DNA of 64,000 nucleotides from Gemmatimonadota bacterium (GTDB taxonomy: Bacteria; JBHIER01; G020348925). Below, piece after piece: positions 18,518-27,865 of this stretch (its first letter is position 1; each line of letters begins with the position of its first letter). The position numbers and the translations under genes were made by a program. The notes below the pieces were generated by a model, which saw only the letters and a list, made by a program, of their open reading frames with translations, had not been told where the DNA came from and searched no databases. Location: the NCBI GenBank assembly GCA_020348925.1, contig CP070758.1:3263260-3327259 (forward strand), written 5' to 3'.

Positions 18518-20842
18518 ATGATTCGAGGCGGACGAAAGGGATATAAGACATTACTCGTCTTTTGCCTCTCTCTCATTTTTCTGTGCGCACCACATATCGA
18601 AGGCTCGGTTGTCAAGGTTGGTGAGTACGATGACGCACCCTTTGCGCCCGGCAAGACATCGCTGTCAGCAGCCGAGACGTTCTCCCCGGTCCTCCCCAAG
18701 GCCGCCCTGTCACCGGATTCCCTTGTTGTTCACCATTTTACCTTTACCGAGATGGTCTGGTCGAGTCATGATGTTCTTTTCGGCAACGGCGAGCAACTTT
18801 TCGCCTATCAGGATCCGACGGCCATGGATTTTCCGGATAGGATCAATCCCTTCGAGGTGAAAGAGATCTGGATCGGGCCCCTCTGTTTTCCAACCCCATG
18901 TTTGTTCGAAGCCAGGGCCCTTGTGTGTGAAGCCGACATGAGCTTTCCCGAGTGTCCGGAGATAGGACCTGTCATTTCTGAGACGGCCGTTCATTCGGAC
19001 GCCATTGAGGAACCCGGCTGGTACTATTTCTACTATCCTCTGGAAGAACTGGTCTGCGTCGATGCGCCCTACTTCTCGTCCATCCAGATCCTCTCCCCAC
19101 TATGTGAAGGGGTCTGTGTCACCTCCGATTACGATGGCTGCACCCCGTGTCTGAACTGGACGTTCCGCTACGAGATGTGGTCCGATATGTGCTCATTACT
19201 GCCGGGAGATATCCGCATGTGGTCCTGGGGATTTACGGCAGATACCAACGAATGCGAACCTACCCCAGAGGTGGAGCCTGTGGTCATTTATGTCGGGATT
19301 ATCTGGCACATCCCCTGTCCGGAGCCGGAACCATCGCCGACACCGTCCCCCTCTCCGAGCCCTTCACCGAGCCCCTCACCAAGCCCGTCTCCGTCACCCT
19401 CACCGAGCCCTTCACCGAGCCCCTCACCAAGCCCGTCTCCGTCACCCTCACCGAGCCCATCTCCGTCACCCTCGCCCAGTCCCTCACCCAGTCCTTCGCC
19501 GAGCCCTTCACCGACACCGCACTGTGTCGTCTTGTCCGTGACACCCAGCGGCGATACCAAGGTGATGATCTCAACGCTGCATGACAACGTCTACCGGACC
19601 ACTGAACAGACTCAGGATCGTATTGTCAAGGTCACCGCCACGACGAACAGCGGTTCCGGGCAAATCGTATACTTCAGAACGAGGGATCCGGATGATCGAT
19701 CGTCCTATGAGACGGATAACACTGATAACGATAATCACGACGCCACGTTTCGAAGAGGAAATCTGGGTTCTGCCACCGGTTTCACGGAGGCGCCGGGAAC
19801 GAGAAAGACCGATGGCAATGGCCGTGTCATCAGGATCGGTATTCGGACCAATGCCCAAGGGAAAGCCGCCGTGAACTTGACCGTCACCAACCGATACGCC
19901 GGCGACAACTATATTGTCGACGCCAGTTGCGGAGATTCCACCTTCACTGAAAAGAAATCTTCAGGGCTTCTCGTCGCTTGGAAGAGAATCTATATTGAAG
20001 AGGACCAGATGTATCAATTCGGGACAGATCTAACAGCCGATTTTAATGCCGATGCGGACAACAATCCCGATAATATTTCGGTTCGGAGCACTAATGGAAT
20101 AAATGTGGGTGATACGTTGACTCTCTTTGATGCCAATAGTCCCAATGGGGAGGGAATAGTGGTGAGAGGAATAGCCGGCAACACTCTGACTGTGGTAAGT
20201 GCTGCAGATTCCAACAGAGACATCCAAAGTAACTATGACGCAGAATATCCACGGGCAAATGGACGAGGTGCTGCTGTTGCTGATCCAAGACGAGGCGTTT
20301 ACGATGCGGATGTTACAGGCCGCACGGACAATGCTTTTGGCGGGAGAGCTGACGGCTCAGATGGAGGATGTTTTGTCGAGGTGAGTATTCTTGCCGATGG
20401 TGGAAATAGAGTGCCCTATCGGCGGGACTGGACGGGGGGTGTTTCGCGAGCAGACTACACCGATGTCTGGTTCAAAAACAGGGGGGATGTCAATTACATC
20501 CATGTGGTAGGCTGTGCCTACAATCAGGTAGGGGATAATGTTTATGGAGTATCTCATGCGGGGAATAACTATAATTATATTTTCCTGGAAGAAATACAGG
20601 ATGATTTTGCCGCGAATGCCCCTACTGTTAACGCAGATACCGACGCTCATGAAATCGGTCATCATTTCAACTTAGCCAATACTGATAATGCGCACCCAGC
20701 CGGCGTATGGTGTCATGAGGGCAACGGCACAGATTACTGTCTGATGAGTTATCAAAGGGATAGAACAGATGGCGTTACGGAGTTCTGCCACAGTGCTCCG
20801 AATCACCTTGATGAAGTCCGAGATGAAAATGATAGCCTATAA
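18518..20842 (+). CDS. Secreted metzincin-like protein with Pro-Ser linker
   Basis: 774 residues from ATG 18518 (AAAGGGG ahead of it), which gives a clean signal peptide with a hydrophobic core LLVFCLSLIFLCA. Residues about 25-265 form an unknown Cys-rich domain; about 270-330 is a (Pro-Ser)n linker; a beta-rich middle follows. Near the C-terminus HEIGHHFNLAN (His711-Asn721) gives HExxH, and CLMSY (741-745) looks like the Met-turn of metzincins. The consensus HExxHxxGxxH/D is not kept: position 8 is Asn and the third ligand position is Asn. A glutamate is retained, so activity is possible but unproven. No YPNPFN sorting domain is present, so export may be Sec-dependent only. Confidence 0.75.
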   Translation: MIRGGRKGYKTLLVFCLSLIFLCAPHIEGSVVKVGEYDDAPFAPGKTSLSAAETFSPVLPKAALSPDSLVVHHFTFTEMVWSSHDVLFGNGEQLFAYQDPTAMDFPDRINPFEVKEIWIGPLCFPTPCLFEARALVCEADMSFPECPEIGPVISETAVHSDAIEEPGWYYFYYPLEELVCVDAPYFSSIQILSPLCEGVCVTSDYDGCTPCLNWTFRYEMWSDMCSLLPGDIRMWSWGFTADTNECEPTPEVEPVVIYVGIIWHIPCPEPEPSPTPSPSPSPSPSPSPSPSPSPSPSPSPSPSPSPSPSPSPSPSPSPSPSPSPSPSPSPSPTPHCVVLSVTPSGDTKVMISTLHDNVYRTTEQTQDRIVKVTATTNSGSGQIVYFRTRDPDDRSSYETDNTDNDNHDATFRRGNLGSATGFTEAPGTRKTDGNGRVIRIGIRTNAQGKAAVNLTVTNRYAGDNYIVDASCGDSTFTEKKSSGLLVAWKRIYIEEDQMYQFGTDLTADFNADADNNPDNISVRSTNGINVGDTLTLFDANSPNGEGIVVRGIAGNTLTVVSAADSNRDIQSNYDAEYPRANGRGAAVADPRRGVYDADVTGRTDNAFGGRADGSDGGCFVEVSILADGGNRVPYRRDWTGGVSRADYTDVWFKNRGDVNYIHVVGCAYNQVGDNVYGVSHAGNNYNYIFLEEIQDDFAANAPTVNADTDAHEIGHHFNLANTDNAHPAGVWCHEGNGTDYCLMSYQRDRTDGVTEFCHSAPNHLDEVRDENDSL
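19356..19451 (+). repeat. Two perfect 48-bp tandem repeats coding for the Pro-Ser linker
   Basis: A 48-bp unit beginning CGAGCCCTTCACCGAGCC at 19356 is repeated exactly from 19404. It lies in a longer run of PSPSP codons (about 19325-19515). Exact repetition points to recent slippage or unequal exchange, so linker length may vary between strains. Confidence 0.85.
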
Positions 20843-20881
20843 TTGAAATTTATAATACCTTCTGTTTTGAAAGGCAAGGTT

Positions 20882-21544
20882 ATGATTCGAGACATAAAAT
20901 TGAACTTACCGATAGCCGGCTTCTTTGTTCTCACCATAATGCTCGCGATAGCAGTTGATTCTGTTCTGTGGAGGGGGAGAGTGGAAGCGGGAATGCAGGA
21001 AGACAATCAACAGAAAACACCGACAGCTCAGAATTCAGAACAATTGTCGGAAGAAACTGTGGTCGAGATTAAGAGGAGATTGGAGCAAAAGGATCTTGAG
21101 ATTCCAGAAAAACGGAGAGAATTTCGAGACTTTTTTAAGAATTTGGAAGGGAGAGCCTTTCCTGTATTGGAGGACTCATTAAACAGTACGAATATCGCAA
21201 TACGGAGAAATGTAACTCTTGCTTTAGGATATATGACTCGACCCCGGGAATTGCGTGATGATGAATACATGCAAACTGAGAAGATCCTGGCGAAATTGCT
21301 CATCGTGGCTCTTGAGGATACGAGTGCTGAGATCCGGAGGAGTGCTCTTGGACCACTTCGAGCAATTGCCTATTGTGGCTTACCGTCTCCCGAGCCGAGT
21401 GTCGTGGAGGCATTGAAGTCCATGCTCACGGATCCGGAATCCTCGATTCGGGAATTGGCAGCAAGCTACCTTATGAGTCTTGGTATGAAGGAAGCTGTCC
21501 CTGAAGAGTTGATTGAAAAAGTGAAGGGGGAACATATCGACTGA
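20882..21544 (+). CDS. Membrane-anchored HEAT-repeat protein
   Basis: 220 residues from ATG 20882. An N-terminal hydrophobic segment (LPIAGFFVLTIMLAIAVDSVLW) acts as signal or anchor; a charged linker rich in Gln and Glu follows; from about residue 85 helical HEAT-like repeats are visible (IRRNVTLALGYM, IRRSALGPLRAIA, SIRELAASYLMSLGM). These repeats usually mediate protein contacts; no enzymatic motif is present. It follows the metzincin-like gene by 39 bases and may be its partner, which is inference from position only. AT content is higher than in neighbouring genes. Confidence 0.7.
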   Translation: MIRDIKLNLPIAGFFVLTIMLAIAVDSVLWRGRVEAGMQEDNQQKTPTAQNSEQLSEETVVEIKRRLEQKDLEIPEKRREFRDFFKNLEGRAFPVLEDSLNSTNIAIRRNVTLALGYMTRPRELRDDEYMQTEKILAKLLIVALEDTSAEIRRSALGPLRAIAYCGLPSPEPSVVEALKSMLTDPESSIRELAASYLMSLGMKEAVPEELIEKVKGEHID

Positions 21545-21653
21545 AGTTGGAAACTATAGATTTCGCTGATATGATTCAAAAATTCTAGGAAGTAGCAATG
21601 TAATGTAAGGCGAGGAGGAATAATTATTTTTCTGATATAAGGGTGTGTTGAGA

Positions 21654-23378
21654 ATGTCAAAGAAAACATCGTTTCTTATCACTGTCATTCTGTGTTGCCT
21701 GTGTTTGCTGATATCGGGCGTGCGGGATTGTGTCCCTCAGAATGCTGTTGAAGTTGGATCTTCGGATAATATTCTTATTATTGAAATCTGGAACATATGT
21801 GTGTGGTGTGGTATTCCGTTCGTTACCATTTCAGTGATTCATATTCCCTGGTTTTTACCTCGAATCTGGCCGCTGGAAATAACAACAGTTCCAGAGAATA
21901 TTGTCAAAGGAGACAAAGGAAGAGCGGTCTTTACGTTCGATGTCGCTTCGGATTTAGGACTCAGAGGGAAGAGTGATGGCGAGCTCACCGGGTCTCTCGT
22001 TTTCCACATATCATCAGGTAGTGGCTATGACACAACACAAACTGTGGAGTTGGTTGTTTCGGCCGAGCAGATACTCTCTGCTGAGACTGGGTATGGAATT
22101 CCCGGAATGATAAGCCAGGCTGTCAACATGGATCTGGAAAATGAGGCTGATGTGAGCTTTGTGCATTTTACATTGAATTATGTGGGTGATCTCATGGAAG
22201 TGTCCGAAATAAGTCCCACTTCTCGGACATCGGGGATGAAATTAAGTTGGGAGGAAATCGAGCCGGGTAAAACTCGGGTGAGTATGGCAGCTCCTGAGAT
22301 TATTGGTCCTGGAGAGGGCCCTATCGCCCAATGTTATTTCAATGTCTATCAAGCGACGACACCTGGTGAGTCTATTTTTGTAACCTTGTCAGATGTATTT
22401 CTCCAGGACCCCGAAGTAAGCCCTCTCAGTGTCGGCTTAAAGTCCGGCCAGTTTCTGTTCGGTAAAAAGGGAGAGGTCAACGGGGATGGGGCGATCAATG
22501 TGCTGGACCTCCTGACGGTTGTCAATATAATTTTGGAAATCCACGTGCCGACAGGATACCAATTATGGGCCGCCGATTGTAACGGGGACGGAGTGATCAA
22601 TGTTCTGGACGTTCTGGGCATTGTCCGTGTCATTTTGGGTTTGGGTCCGTGTTCATCGCTCGCGCCACCCTTGAAGGGGACGTTTGTCCAGACCCAGGTG
22701 ACCGTCTCAAATCCCTTGGTGCACACCAGGGGAGAGGTGTTGATACCGATTGATGTCAGGGCAACCCAACCGGCAGCCGGTTTTCAGTTGCGGATGTCCT
22801 ACGATGCCAGCAAGCTCGTCCCCGGAAAACCTCAGAGCACACCGCGCAGCGCCGCCATGACTCTGGCATCGCAGGCCCAATCCGGGGCGATCACGCTGCT
22901 CCTTTACGGCCAGAGAGGAGAACGGATACCTGTCGGCGCCGGACCGGTTGTCGTCCTGCCGTTTCGAATTCTTGACGGGGTTCGGGGGGATGCCGGACTG
23001 GAGTTTGAGGACATTCTTGTGGCCGGTCTTGACTGCGCTTCCATGCCCGTTGAAGTGCCTTATCCCGACATCTCATTGGATCTGGGGCTGCCGCTGCCGA
23101 CCGTCTATTCTCTCGCCCAGAACTACCCCAATCCTTTCAATCTGCAGACGGTGATCGAATATCAGCTTCCCCGCGAGGGTCGTGTCGTTCTGACAGTTTA
23201 CAACATTGTGGGCCAAGAGGTGTGCACTCTGACCGATGAGGTCAAGGAGGCCGGCTACTATACGATCAGATGGGACGGCAGAGACACCAGTGGGGTATCG
23301 GTGGCCAGCGGGCTCTATTTCTACCGGCTCCAGGCCGGCACCTTTAGGCAGACGATGAAGATGTTGCTTCTCAAGTAG
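21654..23378 (+). CDS. T9SS cargo with dockerin-type repeats and cohesin-like domains
   Basis: 574 residues from ATG 21654, opening with a signal peptide. Residues about 75-265 look like a cohesin-type beta domain. At about 271-330 two calcium-loop repeats (NGDGAINVLDLLTVVNIIL and NGDGVINVLDVLGIVRVIL) form a type I dockerin-like module. A second cohesin-like domain follows (about 345-480). The tail (about 485-574) starts with [12 protein letters not shown] and ends in a basic LLLK, the T9SS type A sorting/FlgD-Ig-like domain. Dockerin and cohesin-like parts within one chain could support self-association or assembly with other cargo. Exported through the outer membrane, probably processed by PorU-like sortase. 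Confidence 0.85.
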   Translation: MSKKTSFLITVILCCLCLLISGVRDCVPQNAVEVGSSDNILIIEIWNICVWCGIPFVTISVIHIPWFLPRIWPLEITTVPENIVKGDKGRAVFTFDVASDLGLRGKSDGELTGSLVFHISSGSGYDTTQTVELVVSAEQILSAETGYGIPGMISQAVNMDLENEADVSFVHFTLNYVGDLMEVSEISPTSRTSGMKLSWEEIEPGKTRVSMAAPEIIGPGEGPIAQCYFNVYQATTPGESIFVTLSDVFLQDPEVSPLSVGLKSGQFLFGKKGEVNGDGAINVLDLLTVVNIILEIHVPTGYQLWAADCNGDGVINVLDVLGIVRVILGLGPCSSLAPPLKGTFVQTQVTVSNPLVHTRGEVLIPIDVRATQPAAGFQLRMSYDASKLVPGKPQSTPRSAAMTLASQAQSGAITLLLYGQRGERIPVGAGPVVVLPFRILDGVRGDAGLEFEDILVAGLDCASMPVEVPYPDISLDLGLPLPTVYSLAQNYPNPFNLQTVIEYQLPREGRVVLTVYNIVGQEVCTLTDEVKEAGYYTIRWDGRDTSGVSVASGLYFYRLQAGTFRQTMKMLLLK

Positions 23379-23440
23379 CGGCAGTCATAATGCTGAAGAG
23401 GGATGGCGAGCGAAACACCTTTTTGAACTTGTGTTGCATG

Positions 23441-23473
23441 AGGCCGCGGGAGGAACTCTCGCGGTGGCTTTTC
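23441..23473 (+). terminator. Possible intrinsic terminator after dockerin-type cargo gene
   Basis: CCGCGGGAG (23444-23452) pairs with CTCTCGCGG (23456-23464) with one wobble or mismatch around a three-base loop, then TGGCTTTTCG. The T-run is short, so termination may be partial. Confidence 0.45.
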
Positions 23474-23536
23474 GTCTAAGAATTGTGATGTGAATACGGC
23501 GCGATGGAGCGACTCTGCTCGACTGAGAAAAAATGC

Positions 23537-23565
23537 TTGACATGATCTTTTTTCATTTATATCTT
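23537..23565 (+). promoter_or_regulatory. Putative promoter upstream of porU
   Basis: TTGACA (23537-23542), a 17-base spacer and TATCTT (23560-23565). The expected transcript begins near 23572 and has a leader of about 235 bases before the porU start, long enough for the paired structures seen at 23651-23775. Confidence 0.6.
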
Positions 23566-23650
23566 AGTGCACGCATTTTGCATGAGATCGTGTGGAGAAT
23601 TGATAAGAGAATAGAAGAGAAAAGGATTAGCGTATAAAAGTTCGTTAAAG

Positions 23651-23775
23651 GGTTTGGTTGTATCGCTCTTTTGAGCATGTTTTTCAAGAGTCACGAGAGG
23701 CTCAAAAGGAAGAAATACTAAGGCATCCAACCACAGGCCCTGAGGCGAGCTTTCTTTTTTAGAAGGCCGGGTTGG
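23651..23775 (+). promoter_or_regulatory. Candidate structured 5' leader of porU
   Basis: Several perfect complementary arms lie in the predicted leader: CTTTTGAGC (23668-23676) with GCTCAAAAG (23700-23708); CCAACC (23727-23732) with GGTTGG (23770-23775), enclosing GCTTTCT (23749-23755) with AGAAGGC (23761-23767). CCAACC could alternatively pair with GGTTTGG at 23651-23657. I do not recognise a known riboswitch class. Regulation is an inference from structure and position. Confidence 0.4.
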
Positions 23776-23807
23776 AGAGAGTACCAGACCCGGTATTTTT
23801 ATGTTCT

Positions 23808-26800
23808 ATGAATTTTGGACGAAACATAGCCGTGGTTTTCGGAGTACTCATGTGGGGTGCTCCCTTGAACAGCGCCCTGGAGACGGCCCGATCCGGAGAG
23901 ACGGGGCTTCTCCTGCGGAGAACCGATGAGACAGGAGTAACCTTCGACTATTACGTGCCGGAGATTGAGGACATGACCTTTCCCTTCGATGGTCAGATAT
24001 ACCATCGCGTCAGGCTCGCCGGTTTCGGGTGTACGGATCAGGTGGGCGCTCCTCAATTGCCTCAGATGAGGCTTCTGGTGGGTGTTCCCCTGGAGGGTGA
24101 TGTTGAGGCAGCACTTATTGATGCCGCGTATGAGGAGAGGGGGGGCTATCGCGTTGGTCCGGTTCCGACACTCGTTCGTCCCACCGAAGCTGAGGATACC
24201 TTCTTTCGGGAGGAGTACATCCCTCATCCGGAGTTTTACTCCGAAGACGCCTTTACCCCGGAGCGTGTCATCGAGGTTGAACAACCCTCCTTTCTCAGAA
24301 ATCAACGGGTCGCGGCAATCATTCTCCGCCCCCTTCAATTCAATCCGGTTACAGGTATCCTCCGAATTCATTCCAAAATATCCGTGTCCATCCGCTTTCG
24401 AGGAAGCGGGACTGTATCGCCCTATCCCCAAGGGTCCTCGGTGGATCACTTCGAGAACGTCTATCAAAGGACGCTCATCAATTATGAGACGTCCAAGCGA
24501 TGGCGAAAGCGACCGCACGTACGACTGGAAAAGGGCTCTCTTTTTCAAGACGATGCGGAATGGATCAAGATGACGGTCAGAGAAGATGGTATCTATCGAG
24601 TGGATTTTGATGATCTGTCGGAAGTCGTTGAAGATATGGCGGCCATCGATCCCGCCACAATCAGGATCTCCTATGGGGGTGGGAGGGAGCTCCCGAGAGA
24701 TGTCTTTGAGCCGCGTCCGGATTCTCTCACAGAGATTGCCATCATTGTGAATGGGGAGGAGGATGGGACTTTTGATGCTGGGGATCACATCATTTTTTAT
24801 GGGCAGGGGGTCTCAGGTTGGGATTACGACCCCGATGTGGATGACTACGCGCACTACTTCCACAGGTTTACGGACGACAACGTCTACTGGTTGACCTTTG
24901 GGCCGAATGGGCAGCAGGGCAAGCGGATGACCGCCAAAGACGGTTCGCCGACCGCTCCCAATCCAGAGCGCTTTCATGGCTTTCGAGACAGGATCCACGA
25001 AGAACATGAGGGCATCAACCCCAAGGCTTCGGGCTTGACGTGGTATTGGCGGACCTCCTCCGGAGGAGAGACGGGGTCCTTTCGGGCGGATTTGCCCGGG
25101 GCCCTGCAGGACTCTGTGTGCACGGTATCGCTCAGGATGAAGGGGAAGACGAGGGGTCAAGTGGCTGTCCATGAGGTCAAGGTCTCCTTCAATAATCGAC
25201 TCATTTCCCACGAAACGTTTCACAGTGAAAACGTACTCACGATTCAAGAGAGTGGGCGTGGTTGGGTCGTTGACGGGGAGAACGAGCTGAGAGTCGAGCA
25301 TGTGCGACAACCGGGCTCAGATCCCACGATCCAGGATCAGTTCTATTTCGACTGGTATGAAATCAGATACTGGAGGCGCTTTGAGGCTCATCACGGCTCG
25401 CTTGCGTTTTCGGCTCCGCGGGGCTCGGAGGTTGTCGAGTATCGTCTGTCCGGTTTCCCGGAGGATTCAATCCTGGTGTTCGATGTCACCGATCCGGAGA
25501 ATGTGGCCGCCCTGTATCATGTGACTCGAGACGAGACGCTTGCATTTCAGGATGTTCAAGATCCTTTCATCGAGAAACGATACCTGGCTGTGGCATTGGA
25601 GCGGATGAAGAGTCCCATAAGTATCGTCGGAGCAGAGCCCTGGGAACTGAGGGATCCATCGAACAGGGCCGACTATCTTATTGTGACCCACGAGGGTTTT
25701 GTCCCGGACGTGGAGCCGTTGAGAGCCCATCGCCGGGATTTTGACCCCGGATACGAGGCGAAAGTGATCACCACCTCCGCCATTTATGACGAGTTCTCCT
25801 GGGGGCTCTTCGATCCGACGGCGATCCGGGATTTTTTGAAATATGCTGCCGGAAACTGGGAGGTTCAGCCGGAATATGTCCTTTTAGTGGGGGACGGTAA
25901 TTACGATTATAAGAACAACTCTCTCACAAGTCCTGGAAACTGGGTCCCGCCCTACGAGAACGGCAGTGAGGCCTACGATGACTGGTACGTCTATCTGGAT
26001 GCAGGTATCCTGCCTGATATGTGTATCGGTCGGCTCCCGGCCCGGTCGAGACAGCAGGTGCAACATATGGTGGCGAAGATCATCGACTACGATCTTCGGC
26101 CCACGTTCGGACAGTGGCGGAACCGAATGCTCTTCATGGCCGATGACGAACTGGTTGGCTGCCAGGAGGAATCCTGGAACGTCCGTCATACCAATGACTC
26201 CGAGACGGTGTCCGACACTCTTCCGAAGAATTTCCAGCAGATCAAAATCTATCTCATGGGGTACGAGCTCGGCCAAAACTGCGAAAAACCCTCGGCCAAC
26301 GAGGATCTGTTGACGCATTTGAACAAGGGCGTTCTTCTCTTCAATTATATCGGTCACGGGGGATACAACGTCATGGCCGACGAGCATGTCTTTCGAAGTT
26401 CCAGAGATCTGCCGAGGCTGACGAACGAATCGATGCCATTTCTTTTAGCCGCCTTCACCTGCGATGTGGGGGTGTTTGATCATCCCATTGAGGAGAGTAT
26501 GGCGGAGGATCTGGTCAGGCTGGAGAACCGGGGAGCCATTGCCTCGGTTGCCGCTTCGCGACTGACCTCGTCCGGACCGAACCTTGACCTGAGCCAACAA
26601 TTTTATTCCAATCTTTTCTTGAGTGGTTTTGGGCATGGGAAAACCCGGCCCCTCGGGATGGCCCTGTTGGAAGGAAAGGTGGAAGCGGCCAGCGCCTCAA
26701 ACGGCCGTCTGTACCTCCTCTTCGGAGATCCGGCCCAGACGCTTGGTACCCCCCGTCATGAAGTCGTTCTGACGCACCTCGAGCCGGCGACGTTGCAGGC

Positions 26801-27797
26801 TTTAAATATGATCACCCTTGAAGGAGCTGTGGTTGATAGTACTGGAACGATCCTGCAAGAGTTCGAGGGGACAGCGATTGTGGATGTTTTCGATTCGCTC
26901 AGAGATATTATCCACATCACTCCGGAGACGAACAGGGAGGTCCGCTATCAGCTCCCAGGTGCGGTCCTTTTCCGAGGGTTCGTGCCCGTGACACAGGGAA
27001 CGTTTCGGACGCAGTTCGTTATTCCGAAAGATATAACATATGACGGTACGACGGGGCGACTGTGTGTCTACGCGTTCAGAGAAGCGTCGGACGGAGTCGG
27101 CTACAGAGACTCCTTATCCACGGTTGGGGGGAGTGTTGAGGTCGTCGATTCCGTCGGACCCCTGATCGAATTGACCATCAAGGGACGTGAGGAGACGTTC
27201 GCCGAAGGCGATTACGTTCGATCCGATGAGATCTTGACGGCGACACTCTTTGACAGCAGCGGCATCAATCTTACCGGGGAGACGGGCCATTGGATTGTGC
27301 TGCGAATAGATGGAGACGATGGCACCCGCCAGGATCTGACCTCCTCCTTCGTCTACGAGGAGGGCAGTTATCAGAAGGGTACCATCGAGTATGAATTGTC
27401 GGATCTGAATGCCGGCGATCATACGATAGAAGTCAAAGCCTGGGACAATCATAACAACGCCTCGGTACAGTTGCTTTCGCTGCGAGTGGCTTCGGCCGAG
27501 GATTTTCGTCTCCTGCATGTGATGAATTATCCCAACCCTTTTTTCAGAGAGACGAACTTCACGTACGAGTTGACAGGACCGGCCAGAGAGGTTCTCATCA
27601 AGATCTATACTGTGGCCGGACGCCTGATCGAGACCTTTTCTGCTCCCGGTGATCTCGGTTTCAATCATATCTCGTGGGAGGCGTATGATAGAGATGGCGA
27701 TGCCCTGGCCAACGGTGTCTATCTGTACAAAATGATCGCATCAGGGATCGAAGGGAGACGCCACGAGGTCATTGGGAGACTTATCATTATGAAATAA
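23808..27797 (+). CDS. porU: T9SS C25 sortase-like protein
   Basis: About 1329 residues, the usual size of PorU, the gingipain-like (peptidase C25) sortase that removes the sorting signal of T9SS cargo at the cell surface and attaches cargo to the membrane. The C25 core is clear: LLVGDGNYDY, FNYIGHGGYN with catalytic His850 and FTCDVGVFDHP with catalytic Cys885 (numbering from ATG 23808), then GAIASVAASR. N-terminal beta-rich regions precede it. The protein itself ends in a YPNPF-type tail. The start is uncertain: ATG 23808 gives a signal peptide but has no good ribosome site; a TTG at 23772 is in frame. PorV follows immediately, as expected for the PorU-PorV complex. Confidence 0.87.
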   Translation: MNFGRNIAVVFGVLMWGAPLNSALETARSGETGLLLRRTDETGVTFDYYVPEIEDMTFPFDGQIYHRVRLAGFGCTDQVGAPQLPQMRLLVGVPLEGDVEAALIDAAYEERGGYRVGPVPTLVRPTEAEDTFFREEYIPHPEFYSEDAFTPERVIEVEQPSFLRNQRVAAIILRPLQFNPVTGILRIHSKISVSIRFRGSGTVSPYPQGSSVDHFENVYQRTLINYETSKRWRKRPHVRLEKGSLFQDDAEWIKMTVREDGIYRVDFDDLSEVVEDMAAIDPATIRISYGGGRELPRDVFEPRPDSLTEIAIIVNGEEDGTFDAGDHIIFYGQGVSGWDYDPDVDDYAHYFHRFTDDNVYWLTFGPNGQQGKRMTAKDGSPTAPNPERFHGFRDRIHEEHEGINPKASGLTWYWRTSSGGETGSFRADLPGALQDSVCTVSLRMKGKTRGQVAVHEVKVSFNNRLISHETFHSENVLTIQESGRGWVVDGENELRVEHVRQPGSDPTIQDQFYFDWYEIRYWRRFEAHHGSLAFSAPRGSEVVEYRLSGFPEDSILVFDVTDPENVAALYHVTRDETLAFQDVQDPFIEKRYLAVALERMKSPISIVGAEPWELRDPSNRADYLIVTHEGFVPDVEPLRAHRRDFDPGYEAKVITTSAIYDEFSWGLFDPTAIRDFLKYAAGNWEVQPEYVLLVGDGNYDYKNNSLTSPGNWVPPYENGSEAYDDWYVYLDAGILPDMCIGRLPARSRQQVQHMVAKIIDYDLRPTFGQWRNRMLFMADDELVGCQEESWNVRHTNDSETVSDTLPKNFQQIKIYLMGYELGQNCEKPSANEDLLTHLNKGVLLFNYIGHGGYNVMADEHVFRSSRDLPRLTNESMPFLLAAFTCDVGVFDHPIEESMAEDLVRLENRGAIASVAASRLTSSGPNLDLSQQFYSNLFLSGFGHGKTRPLGMALLEGKVEAASASNGRLYLLFGDPAQTLGTPRHEVVLTHLEPATLQALNMITLEGAVVDSTGTILQEFEGTAIVDVFDSLRDIIHITPETNREVRYQLPGAVLFRGFVPVTQGTFRTQFVIPKDITYDGTTGRLCVYAFREASDGVGYRDSLSTVGGSVEVVDSVGPLIELTIKGREETFAEGDYVRSDEILTATLFDSSGINLTGETGHWIVLRIDGDDGTRQDLTSSFVYEEGSYQKGTIEYELSDLNAGDHTIEVKAWDNHNNASVQLLSLRVASAEDFRLLHVMNYPNPFFRETNFTYELTGPAREVLIKIYTVAGRLIETFSAPGDLGFNHISWEAYDRDGDALANGVYLYKMIASGIEGRRHEVIGRLIIMK

Positions 27798-27865
27798 GGA
27801 ACAATTGTGTTCGGGATGTGTCTAATAGAAATGTTTCACAGTACATCTTTGAAGGAGGTAACGTC

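Noticed and set aside
19288-19587. GEGDGDGLGEG-type frames opposite the Pro-Ser linker
   Set aside because: They arise from reading the repetitive linker DNA on the other strand.
23799-24788. 329-codon minus-strand frame inside porU
   Set aside because: Antisense shadow; the plus-strand frame has the signal peptide and family features.
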